This document shows positions 43,485-50,878 of a stretch of 50,878 nucleotides of DNA, in pieces. This DNA is from QHXQ01 sp036389375 (GTDB lineage Bacteria; Acidobacteriota; Blastocatellia; Pyrinomonadales; Pyrinomonadaceae). The notes beneath the pieces were generated by a model. That model made no database searches. It was not told where the DNA came from and was given only the letters and a program-made list of their open reading frames with translations. Numbering within the stretch: position 1 is the stretch's first letter; each line of letters starts with the position of its first letter. The stretch lies in the NCBI GenBank assembly GCA_036389375.1, contig DASVQA010000029.1, positions 1-50,878 of the forward strand, in the 5' to 3' direction. The position numbers and the translations under genes were made by a program.

Positions 43485-45638
43485 TTAACGCAGATACTTG
43501 TCGAACCACGCGAGCGTGCGTTCGAGCGCGTCCTGCCGGTGCGCCGGTTCACGCAGCCCATGCCCCTCGCGCGGGTAGCGCACGAAGACGGTCTCTATGC
43601 CGCGCCGCCTGAGCGCCATGTACATCTCTTCGGCCTGCGTGATGTGTACGTCGTTGTCCTGTTCGCCATGTATAAAGAGCGTCGGCGTCTGTACCTGTCG
43701 CACGTAGCGCAGCGGCGACCAGCGCCACAGCAGATCGTAATCGTCCCAGGGCATGCCGCCGAACTCGGCATGCACAAGGTCTTGATAGAGCGAGGTGGCG
43801 TAGAAGCTGATGAGGTTGCTGACGGAGGCGCTGGCGACCGCCGCCCGGAAGCGCGGCGTCTGCGTGATGATCCAGTTGGTCATAAAGCCGCCGTAGCTGC
43901 CGCCGGTCACGCCCAGCCGGTTCGCGTCGAGCCATGAATGCGTGCGCAAGACCTCGTCCACGCCCGCCATCAGGTCACGATAGTCGCCGCCGCCCCATTC
44001 ATTCAACGTCCCATCGGAAAACTTCTGCCCGTAGCCGGACGAGCCGCGCGGGTTCAGGTAGAGCACCGCGTAGCCGCGTGCGGCGTAAGCCTGAAAGGTC
44101 GGGTTGAAGGCGTAGCCGTACATGCCGTGCGGCCCGCCGTGAATGCTGAGGATGAGCGGATAGCGCAGGTCGTCGCGCGCACCGACGGGTTTGATGAGCC
44201 AGCCTTGAATCCGCGTGTTGTCAAAGCTTTTGAACCATATCTCTTCGGGTTCGACGAGCGTGAAGGTGCGCGTCAGTTGCGTGTTGTGGGCAGTGAGGCG
44301 CACGGGCGGCGAGCCGACGCCCGAAGCCGTGTCGGCGCGAAACGTCCACAACTCGACGGGCGTGACGGGGCTGCTCATGGTGAAGGCGAACGTGTCGAGC
44401 ACGGCCGAGCGTTGCAGGCTGAAACTGCTGATCTGGACGTTGCGCGTCGGCGCGACGACCTGCGCATGAGCATACGAAATGCCGGGGGGCGATTTGAGTG
44501 CGTCCGGCTCGAAGAGTGGGCGCACCGCGCCGCCGCCGCTGTCCACTATGTAGATCAAAGTCCGGCCCACGTCGTTGGCGAGAAAATAGATGTGCCGGTT
44601 GTCGGGCGACCAGCGCGGGCGTTGCGCGCGGCGGTTGAACCGGCCGGTAAGTTCGCGCCCCGGTTGGCTGGCGTCGCCGGGGATGAGCCAGACGTGCGCG
44701 TCTTCCGCGACACTGTCAATGGTCGTCACGTCGCGCTTGGTCGCCGTGTAGGCGAGCCACTTGCCGTCGGGCGACCAAGCGGGTTGGTATTCGCAGCCGC
44801 GCGTCGAAGTAAGCTGGCGCACGCGTCCGTCCGTCGAGACGGCGAAGATGTCCGAGTTGTTGTTCGCTTCGGGGTCGGGTTCGTGGTTCGACAGAAAAGC
44901 GATCTCGTCGCCGCGCGGGCTGTACGTGAGCGCGTGATCGTAGTACGAACCGGAGGTCAACTGCCGGGGCGGGGTCGCCTCGTCAACATCGACGAGCCAG
45001 ACATGCGTGCGCAGGCGATCAGAAAAGGACGTGCGCGACTTGTACTGGATGCGATCAACGACGAGCGGATCGGGGCGCTCCGAGCGTTCATTCGCGGCGG
45101 TTGCTGGCGAGGCCGGCGACGCAGACGGCGCAGCCGCATCGCCTTCGCTCGCGGAGATGTAAGCGATGCGGCGCGAGTCGGGCGACCAAGCGAACGGCTC
45201 GTCGGCGTAGGTGATAAAAAAGTTCGTCTCGCGCACGGACGCGACGAGGCGGGGCAGTCCGCCCGCCACCGCGCCGACGACGTAGAGACCCGTCTGCCGT
45301 TCGCGCGTGGCGAGAAAGGCGATGCGCCGCCCATCGGGCGACCAGCGCGGGTTCGAGCCAGTCCAGCCCGCCGGCAGCAACTCGCGCGGCGGCTCAACCG
45401 TGCGCGTCGGATCGACGCCGCCGCGCACGCCCCGGCGCGCGAGCCACAGACGCGTGCGCGTCTCGTTGCCCTCGACGGACGTGATCGTATAGACGATGCG
45501 CTCGCCGTCGGGCGCGATCTGCGCGTCCGCAACCGTCGCCACGCGCAACGTGTCGGCCGGCGTCAGCCCGCGCTGCGCGAACGTACCGGCGGCCAGCGCG
45601 AGCAAACAAATAACTAGCAGCAGCAACTTCTTCCACAT
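43485..45638 (-). CDS. S9-family prolyl oligopeptidase-type peptidase, secreted
   Basis: A 717-residue serine peptidase. The start MWKKLLLLVICLLALAAGTF is a signal peptide (cleavage near FAQ), so the enzyme is exported. The N-terminal half is a WD40-like TolB/DPP-IV propeller with repeated WSPDGRRIAF, AWSPDSRRIAY, YSPRGDEIAF and AWSPDGKWLAY blades. The C-terminal alpha/beta-hydrolase has the nucleophile S581 in GVTGGSYGGFMTNW, the Asp in FIHGEQDNDVH, and the His in PREGHGLREP. Acylaminoacyl- or dipeptidyl-peptidase activity is likely. ATG 45638 is favoured by the upstream AAAGGTG. Its start is 31 bp from the left GxxExxY repeat. Confidence 0.94.
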   Translation of the reverse strand: MWKKLLLLVICLLALAAGTFAQRGLTPADTLRVATVADAQIAPDGERIVYTITSVEGNETRTRLWLARRGVRGGVDPTRTVEPPRELLPAGWTGSNPRWSPDGRRIAFLATRERQTGLYVVGAVAGGLPRLVASVRETNFFITYADEPFAWSPDSRRIAYISASEGDAAAPSASPASPATAANERSERPDPLVVDRIQYKSRTSFSDRLRTHVWLVDVDEATPPRQLTSGSYYDHALTYSPRGDEIAFLSNHEPDPEANNNSDIFAVSTDGRVRQLTSTRGCEYQPAWSPDGKWLAYTATKRDVTTIDSVAEDAHVWLIPGDASQPGRELTGRFNRRAQRPRWSPDNRHIYFLANDVGRTLIYIVDSGGGAVRPLFEPDALKSPPGISYAHAQVVAPTRNVQISSFSLQRSAVLDTFAFTMSSPVTPVELWTFRADTASGVGSPPVRLTAHNTQLTRTFTLVEPEEIWFKSFDNTRIQGWLIKPVGARDDLRYPLILSIHGGPHGMYGYAFNPTFQAYAARGYAVLYLNPRGSSGYGQKFSDGTLNEWGGGDYRDLMAGVDEVLRTHSWLDANRLGVTGGSYGGFMTNWIITQTPRFRAAVASASVSNLISFYATSLYQDLVHAEFGGMPWDDYDLLWRWSPLRYVRQVQTPTLFIHGEQDNDVHITQAEEMYMALRRRGIETVFVRYPREGHGLREPAHRQDALERTLAWFDKYLR

Positions 45639-45668
45639 ATCTGCACCTTTGCTAAAAATACCCAACTT

Positions 45669-45709
45669 CTTTGCGTTCTTCCTTTGCGCCTTTGCGTCTT
45701 TGCGTGAGG
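45669..45709 (-). repeat. Left border repeat of the GxxExxY gene
   Basis: A 41-bp copy running CTTTGCG...GTGAGG on the plus strand, made of CTTTGCG-type heptamer units with a GTTCTTC insert. It is the inverted partner of 46104-46144 with only two differences over 41 bp. It ends at 45709, and the stop codon of the GxxExxY gene is 45710-45712, with no base between. Confidence 0.9.
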
Positions 45710-46093
45710 CTATTCCGCCAGCCCATTCACCACCCTTGTGATACCGTCCTTAATGTATTCCGCCCCAAAGTTAATCAGCAAACCCAACCGCCGATCCGAC
45801 AAACGCAGATACGTCAGCACCTGCTTCTTATGCACCGGCGCGACAGCCTCTAACGATTTCAATTCGACGATCACTTTACCCTCGACAACCAAGTCAGCAC
45901 GAAAGCCGTCGTTCATATGGATGTTGTCATAAATGACTGGAATGGCTTGCTGCCGGACAACGTGTAATCCATGTCTTTCGAGTTCGTAGGCTAGGACGGT
46001 TTCGTAAACGGATTCGAGCAGCCCTGGGCCAAGCGTGGTGTGAATTTTGTAGGCTGCGTTGACAATTGCTCTGGCGATGTCGTTTTCGGTCAT
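45710..46093 (-). CDS. GxxExxY protein, PD-(D/E)XK-nuclease-like
   Basis: A 127-residue protein of the GxxExxY family (PDDEXK_3-like). The name motif is G24-x-x-E27-x-x-Y30 in TLGPGLLESVYETVLAYEL. The nuclease-like core is GFRADLVVEGKVIVELKS, with Asp67 and E77-x-K79, so the catalytic residues of a PD-(D/E)XK fold are present. QVLTYLRLSDRRLGLLINFG is the conserved C-terminal strand and helix. Function is unproven. The gene is flanked immediately by inverted 41-bp repeats: its stop touches the left copy, and its ATG is 10 bp from the right copy. The composition is AT-richer than its neighbours. This looks like a self-contained inserted unit. Confidence 0.93.
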   Translation of the reverse strand: MTENDIARAIVNAAYKIHTTLGPGLLESVYETVLAYELERHGLHVVRQQAIPVIYDNIHMNDGFRADLVVEGKVIVELKSLEAVAPVHKKQVLTYLRLSDRRLGLLINFGAEYIKDGITRVVNGLAE

Positions 46094-46103
46094 AGTGAGG
46101 TGA

Positions 46104-46144
46104 CCTCACGCAAAGGCGCAAAGACGCAAAGGAAGAACGCAAAG
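46104..46144 (+). repeat. Right border repeat of the GxxExxY gene
   Basis: A 41-bp copy beginning CCTCACGCAAAGG and ending GAACGCAAAG, inverted relative to 45669-45709. Its inner end extends into a short palindrome, GTGAGGT-G-ACCTCAC (46095-46109), that covers the space before the GxxExxY start codon. The next base, 46145, is the first of the decarboxylase stop codon, so the repeat abuts a gene end on each side of the unit's right edge. Confidence 0.9.
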
Positions 46145-47635
46145 TTAAGCGAGGCGTGCGAGGTGTTCGTTCAAAAGCTCCCAGACGCGGCGGACGTGCG
46201 CTTCGGTCGTGTTGATGTTGCCGATGGCGAGCCGGAGCGTGAAGCGGTCGTCGAGTCGGGTGTGCGAGAGAAAGGCCGCGCCGCTCGCGTTCAGGGCGTG
46301 CATAAGCTGTTCGTTGAGCGCGTCGAGGCGCGCGGTGTCGCCCGCGTCTATGTGCGGCGGGCGGGCGCGGAAGCAGACGAGACTGAAGGGCACGGGCGCG
46401 AGACGTTCCCAGTCGGGCGCGGCGTCCACCCATGCGGCGAAGAGTTGCGCGAGCCGACAGTGTTCACGTATGCGGGCGGCGAGGCCGTCGCGGCCGAAAT
46501 AGCGGAGGACGAACCAGAGTTTGAGCGCGCGGAAGCGGCGACCGAGTTGGATGCCGTACTCGGAATGATTGATGACAGTTTCGCGTTCGGCCGCAGGCGC
46601 GCGCAGATATTCGGGCACGAGCGAGAAGGCGCGGTGCAGCACGTCCATCTGCCGGCAATAGAGCACCGAGAGATCGAAGGGCGTAAACAACCACTTGTGC
46701 GGATTAAGCGTGAACGAATCGGCGCGCGCGCAAGCCGCGAACAAAGGGCGCAACTCCGGCACGATGGCGGCCGAACCGGCGTAAGCCGCATCAACGTGCA
46801 GCCAGATGCCATGTTGCGCGCAGATGTCGGCAATCGCGGGCACGGGATCGATGCTGCTCGTGGAAGTTGTGCCCACGGTGGCGACGACGGCGCAGGGGCG
46901 CACGCCGCTGGCTTCGTCCTCCGCGATGGCGCGGGCGAGCGCCGCCGCGTCCATGCGAAACTCCGCGTCGGTCGGAATCTTACGCAGCGCGCGTTGACCG
47001 AAGCCGAGCGTGAGCACGCCTTTTTCGATGGACGAATGCGCCTGTTCCGACGCGTAGATGCGCAGCAAAGGCAGGTCTGCGCGCCCGCTCATGCCGTCTT
47101 CGCGGATGCGCAGGTCGAGACTTTCGCGCGCCGCCGCGAGCGCGTGCAGGCTTGAGACTGAAGCCGTGTCGTAGATGATGCCGCCGAAACTTTCGGGCAG
47201 ATCGATCAACTGGCGCAGCCAATCGAGCGTGACCGCTTCGAGTTCGGTGGCGGCGGGCGCAGCGCGCCAGAGTAGCGCCTTCACGTCGAAGGCGGCCGAG
47301 AGCAACTCGCCGAAGATGCCGGGCGCGGAAGTTGACGTGGCGAAGTAGGCGAAGAACGACGGGTGCTGCCAGTTGGTGAGCGCGGGCACGATGAGGCGCT
47401 CCACGTCGGCGAGGATCGCATCCATCGGCTGCCCTGCGGCGGGCGGCGCGGCGGGCAGTTGCGCCAGCAACTCGCCGGGTTGAATCTGCGCGAGCACGGG
47501 GCGCTCGTCGAGGCTTGCGTAGTAGTCACCGATCCAGTCTACGAGTTGATGCCCGTAGCGGCGGAAATCTGCGACGCTCATGTCGCCGAGCGGGGGCGCG
47601 AAACCGGATGGCGGCGGCGAATCGGCTTTGCTCAT
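46145..47635 (-). CDS. PLP-dependent group II decarboxylase (aromatic amino acid type)
   Basis: A 496-residue fold-type I decarboxylase like aromatic-L-amino-acid decarboxylases. Family segments are MSVADFRRYGHQLVDWIGDY at the start, NWQHPSFFAYFATSTSAPG, IYDTASVSSLHALAAARE, VATVGTTSTSSIDP, WLHVDAAYAGSAAIVPELR and the PLP lysine in LNPHKWLFTPFD (Lys314). The substrate is probably an aromatic or related amino acid. I start at MSKADSP (47635) rather than an in-frame codon at 47707. Two amino-acid permeases lie on the other side of the divergent region. Its stop abuts the GxxExxY border repeat. Confidence 0.93.
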   Translation of the reverse strand: MSKADSPPPSGFAPPLGDMSVADFRRYGHQLVDWIGDYYASLDERPVLAQIQPGELLAQLPAAPPAAGQPMDAILADVERLIVPALTNWQHPSFFAYFATSTSAPGIFGELLSAAFDVKALLWRAAPAATELEAVTLDWLRQLIDLPESFGGIIYDTASVSSLHALAAARESLDLRIREDGMSGRADLPLLRIYASEQAHSSIEKGVLTLGFGQRALRKIPTDAEFRMDAAALARAIAEDEASGVRPCAVVATVGTTSTSSIDPVPAIADICAQHGIWLHVDAAYAGSAAIVPELRPLFAACARADSFTLNPHKWLFTPFDLSVLYCRQMDVLHRAFSLVPEYLRAPAAERETVINHSEYGIQLGRRFRALKLWFVLRYFGRDGLAARIREHCRLAQLFAAWVDAAPDWERLAPVPFSLVCFRARPPHIDAGDTARLDALNEQLMHALNASGAAFLSHTRLDDRFTLRLAIGNINTTEAHVRRVWELLNEHLARLA

Positions 47636-48035
47636 GCCGCGTATCTTACAGGTTAACCGCCGCGCGACGACAGCCCTTCGTGTGCTAGGTCGCGGGCTGG
47701 CCGGCAAACGTGTTTAAATTGCGGCGTGCTCCTTGCTCGTTATATCGGCCGGCCTGCGCGGCGCGTATGCCACAGGGCAGCGCGGAAAAGTAATTGCAGC
47801 GTAATTGAAGTTTAAGTTCAGCACACAGAGTCCCACTGGCGCGCGAGCGTCGCCGCCGATTGAGGTAGACAGGTCGGGCGAAAACGGTATAATGCGCGCA
47901 CGCGCTCGCCGGTTCGGTCTAGCCTGCTTTCCCCCGCTCATGCGCGGCGGCTTCGGAGCGCGTTCACTCAGGCGCATTTTATGAAGGCAACTTACTGCGC
48001 TCGCACACCTACGCAACGAGGAGCACCGGAGGACT
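47636..48035. other. Divergent promoter region, decarboxylase and first permease
   Basis: 400 bp without a gene. It holds the promoter at 47866-47893 and a leader of about 135 bases for the permease. I see no coding frame with good composition, and no riboswitch that I can name. Confidence 0.4.
47866..47893 (+). promoter_or_regulatory. Promoter of the first APC permease
   Basis: TAGACA at 47866-47871, 16 bases, then a perfect TATAAT at 47888-47893. The start would be near 47900, leaving a leader of about 135 bases before the ATG at 48036. Confidence 0.6.
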
Positions 48036-49574
48036 ATGGCTGATGCGGCTCTGGTCGCCGACGGGATAGAGGACAAGCGGACAGGCTTCATTCGTGGGCT
48101 TGGCTTGCTTGATTCAACGATGATCGTGGCCGGGTCGATGATCGGCTCCGGCATTTTTATCGTCTCATCAATCATCGCCCGACAGGTGGGCGCACCCGGT
48201 TGGTTGCTCGTCGTGTGGGTCGTCACCGGGTTGTTGACCTTGATGGCGGCGCTCTCCTACGGCGAGTTGGCCGCGATGATGCCGAAGGCGGGCGGGCAGT
48301 ACGTCTACTTACGCGAAGCCTTCTCGCCGCTCTGGGGCTTCCTCTACGGCTGGACGCTCTTTCTCGTCATCCAGACCGGCACAATCGCCGCCGTCGCCGT
48401 CGGATTTGCGCGCTATACGGGCGTGCTCGTGCCCTGGGTGTCGGAGAAGAACTATCTGGTCGCGCCGATCCGCTTAGGCGGCTACGCCCTCTCGCTCTCG
48501 ACCGCGCAACTCGTCGGCCTCCTCATGATCGCGCTCCTGACCTTCATGAATACGCGCGGGCTGAAACTGGGTAAGCTCGTGCAGAACGTCTTCACGGTGG
48601 CGAAGACGGGCGCGCTCGTCGCGCTCATCGTGCTCGGCATCATCGTCGGCTTGAAGTCGGGCGCAGGCGCGGCCAACTTCAGCAACTTCTGGGGCGTGCG
48701 CGGCAGCTTGCAGGACGTGGGTCAGGGGCTGACCGCCGCGACCGCCTTCGGGCTGTTCGTCGGCATCTGCGTGGCACAGACCAACTCGCTTTTCTCGGCC
48801 GACGCGTGGAACAACATCACGTTTACGGCCGGCGAGGTGAAGAACCCGCGCCGCAACATCCCGCTCTCGCTCGCGCTCGGCACGATCCTCGTCATCGGCC
48901 TGTACCTGCTCGCCAACGTCGCCTATCTGACGGCGCTGCCGTTCGATGCGATTCAGAACGCGCCGAGCGACCGCGTCGCCTCCGAGACGGCTAACGTCAT
49001 CTTCCCCGGTCTCGGCGCGACCGTGATGGCGGTGGCCATCATGGTCTCGACCTTCGGCTGCAACAACGGTCTCATCCTCGCGGGCGCACGCGCCTACTAC
49101 GCGATGGCGCGCGACGGTCTGTTCTTCCGCTCGGCGGGCGAGTTGAACCAGAACCGCGTGCCGGCGTGGGGGCTGGTGATTCAAGGCGTCTGGGCGGCCT
49201 TGCTGGTGCTGCCGCGCACGGTCACGACGGACGCGGCCGGCGCGGTCACATACGGCAACCTCTACGGCAACCTGCTCGACTACGTGATCAGCGCCGCGCT
49301 CATCTTCTACATCCTGACGATCATCGGCATCTTCCTGCTGCGCCGGAAGCGCCCCGACGTGGAGCGCCCCTACAAAGCCTTCGGCTACCCCGTCATTCCC
49401 GCGCTCTACGTCGTCGGCGCGGCCGTGATCTTAATCGTGCTCTTTATCTATCAGACGGCGACGACATGGCCCGGTCTCATCATCGTGCTCACGGGCATCC
49501 CCGTCTATTTCCTCTGGCGCAGAGTGGGCGTGCCGATGGACGCCGAAGGATCAGCGGCGCAGGCCGACGCCTGA
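48036..49574 (+). CDS. APC-superfamily amino acid permease (LAT-like)
   Basis: A 512-residue inner-membrane transporter with about twelve spans. The first helix holds the substrate loop VAGSMIGSGIFIVSSIIA (GSGIF motif of APC). Next are SYGELAAMMPKAGGQYVYLR, the loop AWNNITFTAGEVKNPRRNIP, which is diagnostic of LAT/CAT-type exchangers, and VERPYKAFGYPVIPAL in the C-terminal third. It probably moves amino acids by uptake or exchange. GGAGGA at 48028-48033 lies close to ATG 48036, and GAGGAG at 48018 is better spaced; the start is the first ATG after both. A second permease follows. Confidence 0.94.
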   Translation: MADAALVADGIEDKRTGFIRGLGLLDSTMIVAGSMIGSGIFIVSSIIARQVGAPGWLLVVWVVTGLLTLMAALSYGELAAMMPKAGGQYVYLREAFSPLWGFLYGWTLFLVIQTGTIAAVAVGFARYTGVLVPWVSEKNYLVAPIRLGGYALSLSTAQLVGLLMIALLTFMNTRGLKLGKLVQNVFTVAKTGALVALIVLGIIVGLKSGAGAANFSNFWGVRGSLQDVGQGLTAATAFGLFVGICVAQTNSLFSADAWNNITFTAGEVKNPRRNIPLSLALGTILVIGLYLLANVAYLTALPFDAIQNAPSDRVASETANVIFPGLGATVMAVAIMVSTFGCNNGLILAGARAYYAMARDGLFFRSAGELNQNRVPAWGLVIQGVWAALLVLPRTVTTDAAGAVTYGNLYGNLLDYVISAALIFYILTIIGIFLLRRKRPDVERPYKAFGYPVIPALYVVGAAVILIVLFIYQTATTWPGLIIVLTGIPVYFLWRRVGVPMDAEGSAAQADA

Positions 49575-49638
49575 TGATGTGGTAGCGTGCGGGTTGTGGG
49601 CTGGGCGGCCGAAGCTAACGCCGCGCGCCGAAAGTGGG

Positions 49639-49644
49639 TATAAT
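49639..49644 (+). promoter_or_regulatory. Consensus -10 box of the second permease
   Basis: A perfect TATAAT. No good -35 box is visible at 16-18 bp. If used, it leaves a leader of about 150 bases before the ATG at 49800. Confidence 0.5.
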
Positions 49645-49712
49645 CTCGGCAATTCGGCCCGGTTAGTCTTAATTTAAAGCCCCCTGATTCGTTTGCCGTT
49701 TGCAGGCTGCGG

Positions 49713-49737
49713 GCGCTGGCCGCACGCGCGTTTTTTC
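49713..49737 (+). promoter_or_regulatory. Possible leader attenuator before the second permease
   Basis: A small GC-rich hairpin (TGCGG...CCGCA type, or GCGC...GCGC next to the T-run) is followed by TTTTTT inside the leader. The position is right for premature termination, but the stem is only 4-5 bp, so the call is weak. I recognise no known riboswitch. Confidence 0.2.
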
Positions 49738-49799
49738 TCTGACAGCAAGACCGAAGGTGTAAAACAAACCGCTCGACAGATTCGAGGAGGCTTTCCAGA

Positions 49800-50878
49800 A
49801 TGGCTAGTCAAATTCTACGAACCAAACCGCTCGGCATGTTACTCGACGAGGCCAAGGGTGAAAACCGCTTGCGCCGCGTGCTCGGGCCGGTTCAACTCTC
49901 CGCGCTCGGCGTCGGCGCGATCATCGGGGCTGGCATCTTCGTCGCCACCGGCGAGGCGGCGCACAATCAGGCGGGGCCCGCGCTGATGATCTCATACGTC
50001 TTTGCCGGCATCACCTGTGTCTTCGCGGCGCTCTGCTACGCCGAGTTCGCCTCGATGGTGCCGGTCGCCGGCTCCGCCTACACCTACGCCTATGCAACGC
50101 TCGGAGAGATGTTCGCGTGGATCATCGGCTGGGACTTGGTGCTTGAGTACGCCGTCGGATCGGCGACCGTAGCTAACGGCTGGTCGAGCTTCTTCCAGAC
50201 GCTGCTGCCTAAAGTGGGCATCCATCTGCCGGAGGCGATCAGCAAAGCGCCGATCATCTTCGACGCGGCGACCGGCGAATTCGTCAGGACGAACGGCATC
50301 GTCAACCTGCCAGCGGTCATCATCACAGCCATCGTCACGGCCGTCTTGGTGAAGGGCATTCAGGAGAGCGCGAGTTTTAACGCGACGATGGTGGCGGTCA
50401 AACTCGCCGCCGTGTTGTTCGTCATCCTCGTCGGCGCTTTCTTCATCAACCCTAGCAACTGGGTTCCGTTCGCGCCCTACGGCTGGGGCGGCGTCGTCGT
50501 TTTCGGCCAGCACCTCTGGGGCGAGACCGTGGGCGGCCGCCCCGTCGGGATGATGGCGGGCGCGGCGATCATCTTCTTCGCCTACATCGGCTTCGACTCC
50601 GTCTCGACACACGCCGAGGAGGCAAAGAATCCGAGCCGCGACGTGCCCATCGGGATCGTCGCGTCGCTGCTCATCTGTACCGTGCTCTACATCGCGGTGG
50701 TCGCCGTGCTGACCGGGATGGTCAAGTACAACGAGATCGATCCGGGCGCGGGCGTTTCGGTCGCCTTCAGCCGGGTCGGCCTCGCCTGGGCTGACGCGAT
50801 CATCGCCATCGCAGGCGTCGCCGGCATTACGTCGGTGCTGCTCGTGATGATGTTGAGCGGGCCGCGCGTCTTCCTCGC
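49800..50878 (+). CDS. APC amino acid permease (CAT/YfnA-like), 3' end outside the window
   Basis: The frame is open from ATG 49800 to the window end, about 359 residues of an expected 470-500. AGGAGG at 49785-49790 fixes the start. Visible are QLSALGVGAIIGAGIFVATG (first-helix APC loop), CYAEFASMVPVAGSAYTYAY, IIGWDLVLEYAVGSATVANG, IIFFAYIGFDSVSTHAEEAK and NPSRDVPIGI. These are hallmarks of the cationic-amino-acid-transporter/YfnA branch, a different group from the preceding LAT-like permease. It has its own -10 box and long leader. Confidence 0.94.
   Translation, partial: MASQILRTKPLGMLLDEAKGENRLRRVLGPVQLSALGVGAIIGAGIFVATGEAAHNQAGPALMISYVFAGITCVFAALCYAEFASMVPVAGSAYTYAYATLGEMFAWIIGWDLVLEYAVGSATVANGWSSFFQTLLPKVGIHLPEAISKAPIIFDAATGEFVRTNGIVNLPAVIITAIVTAVLVKGIQESASFNATMVAVKLAAVLFVILVGAFFINPSNWVPFAPYGWGGVVVFGQHLWGETVGGRPVGMMAGAAIIFFAYIGFDSVSTHAEEAKNPSRDVPIGIVASLLICTVLYIAVVAVLTGMVKYNEIDPGAGVSVAFSRVGLAWADAIIAIAGVAGITSVLLVMMLSGPRVFL

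Noticed and set aside
43938..45617. 559-codon open frame antisense to the S9 peptidase
   Set aside because: Same reason: a compositional shadow with no recognisable fold opposite a complete peptidase.
45669..46144. Insertion sequence with a transposase
   Set aside because: Inverted borders are present, but the only gene inside is GxxExxY; there is no DDE, HUH or serine recombinase, and no evident target duplication.
47894..48035. Known riboswitch in the leader of the first permease
   Set aside because: I could not match it to a glycine, lysine, c-di-AMP or other familiar consensus by eye.
1..50878. CRISPR array, tRNA or rRNA genes
   Set aside because: No regularly spaced direct repeats, no cloverleaf-like segment and no rRNA signature were seen on either strand.

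Overview
The window is GC-rich chromosomal DNA (roughly 65% G+C by eye) from a Gram-negative-type bacterium. Tat-exported molybdoenzymes, a haem A synthase, a membrane-anchored alpha-2-macroglobulin and a propeller-type sensor kinase together suggest Acidobacteriota (a Blastocatellia-like lineage). This is inference from gene content; there is no rRNA or marker gene to prove it. I found no tRNA, rRNA, CRISPR array, prophage or complete insertion sequence.

Region by region. 1-5 kb: an ECF sigma factor, folA and thyA (folate/thymidylate), divergent def, then the two-step agmatine-to-putrescine operon aguB-aguA with a 50-residue membrane ORF attached to its end. 5-15 kb: an aminotransferase, selO, then a paoABC-type periplasmic aldehyde oxidoreductase in the order paoA-(unknown exported protein)-paoC-paoB, followed by a small Cys-rich protein, a DUF1326-like exported protein and a LEA14-like exported protein, separated by strong hairpin terminators. 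14.5-17.3 kb: a DUF1223 thioredoxin-fold protein facing away from msrP-msrQ, the periplasmic methionine sulfoxide repair pair. 17.4-18.2 kb: a lower-GC methyltransferase between short inverted repeats, probably acquired. 18.4-29.5 kb: a minus-strand envelope module (DUF1175 lipoprotein, bacterial alpha-2-macroglobulin, membrane protein, a three-domain penicillin-binding/SpoIID/zinc-peptidase fusion, and an endonuclease/exonuclease/phosphatase protein). 29.8-34.2 kb: a response regulator overlapping a large propeller sensor kinase. 34.2-38.2 kb: two membrane proteins, a TIGR01777 epimerase, ctaA and a short-chain dehydrogenase. 38.2-43.2 kb: a gene-free stretch with an orphan promoter and structured RNA candidate, a PHP hydrolase overlapping a Dabb protein, and a hybrid histidine kinase. 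43.5-50.9 kb: an S9 peptidase, a GxxExxY gene packed tightly between 41-bp inverted repeats, an aromatic-amino-acid-type decarboxylase, and two tandem APC amino-acid permeases, the second cut by the window end.

The most unusual items are: (i) one repeat family seen as a bare hairpin at 23.6 kb and as the two borders of the GxxExxY gene at 45.7-46.1 kb, which suggests a repeat-plus-gene mobile unit; (ii) the transpeptidase-SpoIID-gluzincin fusion downstream of an intact-thioester alpha-2-macroglobulin and its DUF1175 partner; (iii) unlisted small genes and RNA candidates, namely the 50-residue membrane protein after aguA and the orphan promoter at 38.3 kb.

Many functions point to the periplasm and to amine, aldehyde or amino-acid metabolism (agmatine, aldehyde oxidoreductase, amino-acid decarboxylase, permeases, secreted peptidase) and to envelope protection or repair (MsrPQ, SelO, DUF1223, alpha-2-macroglobulin).
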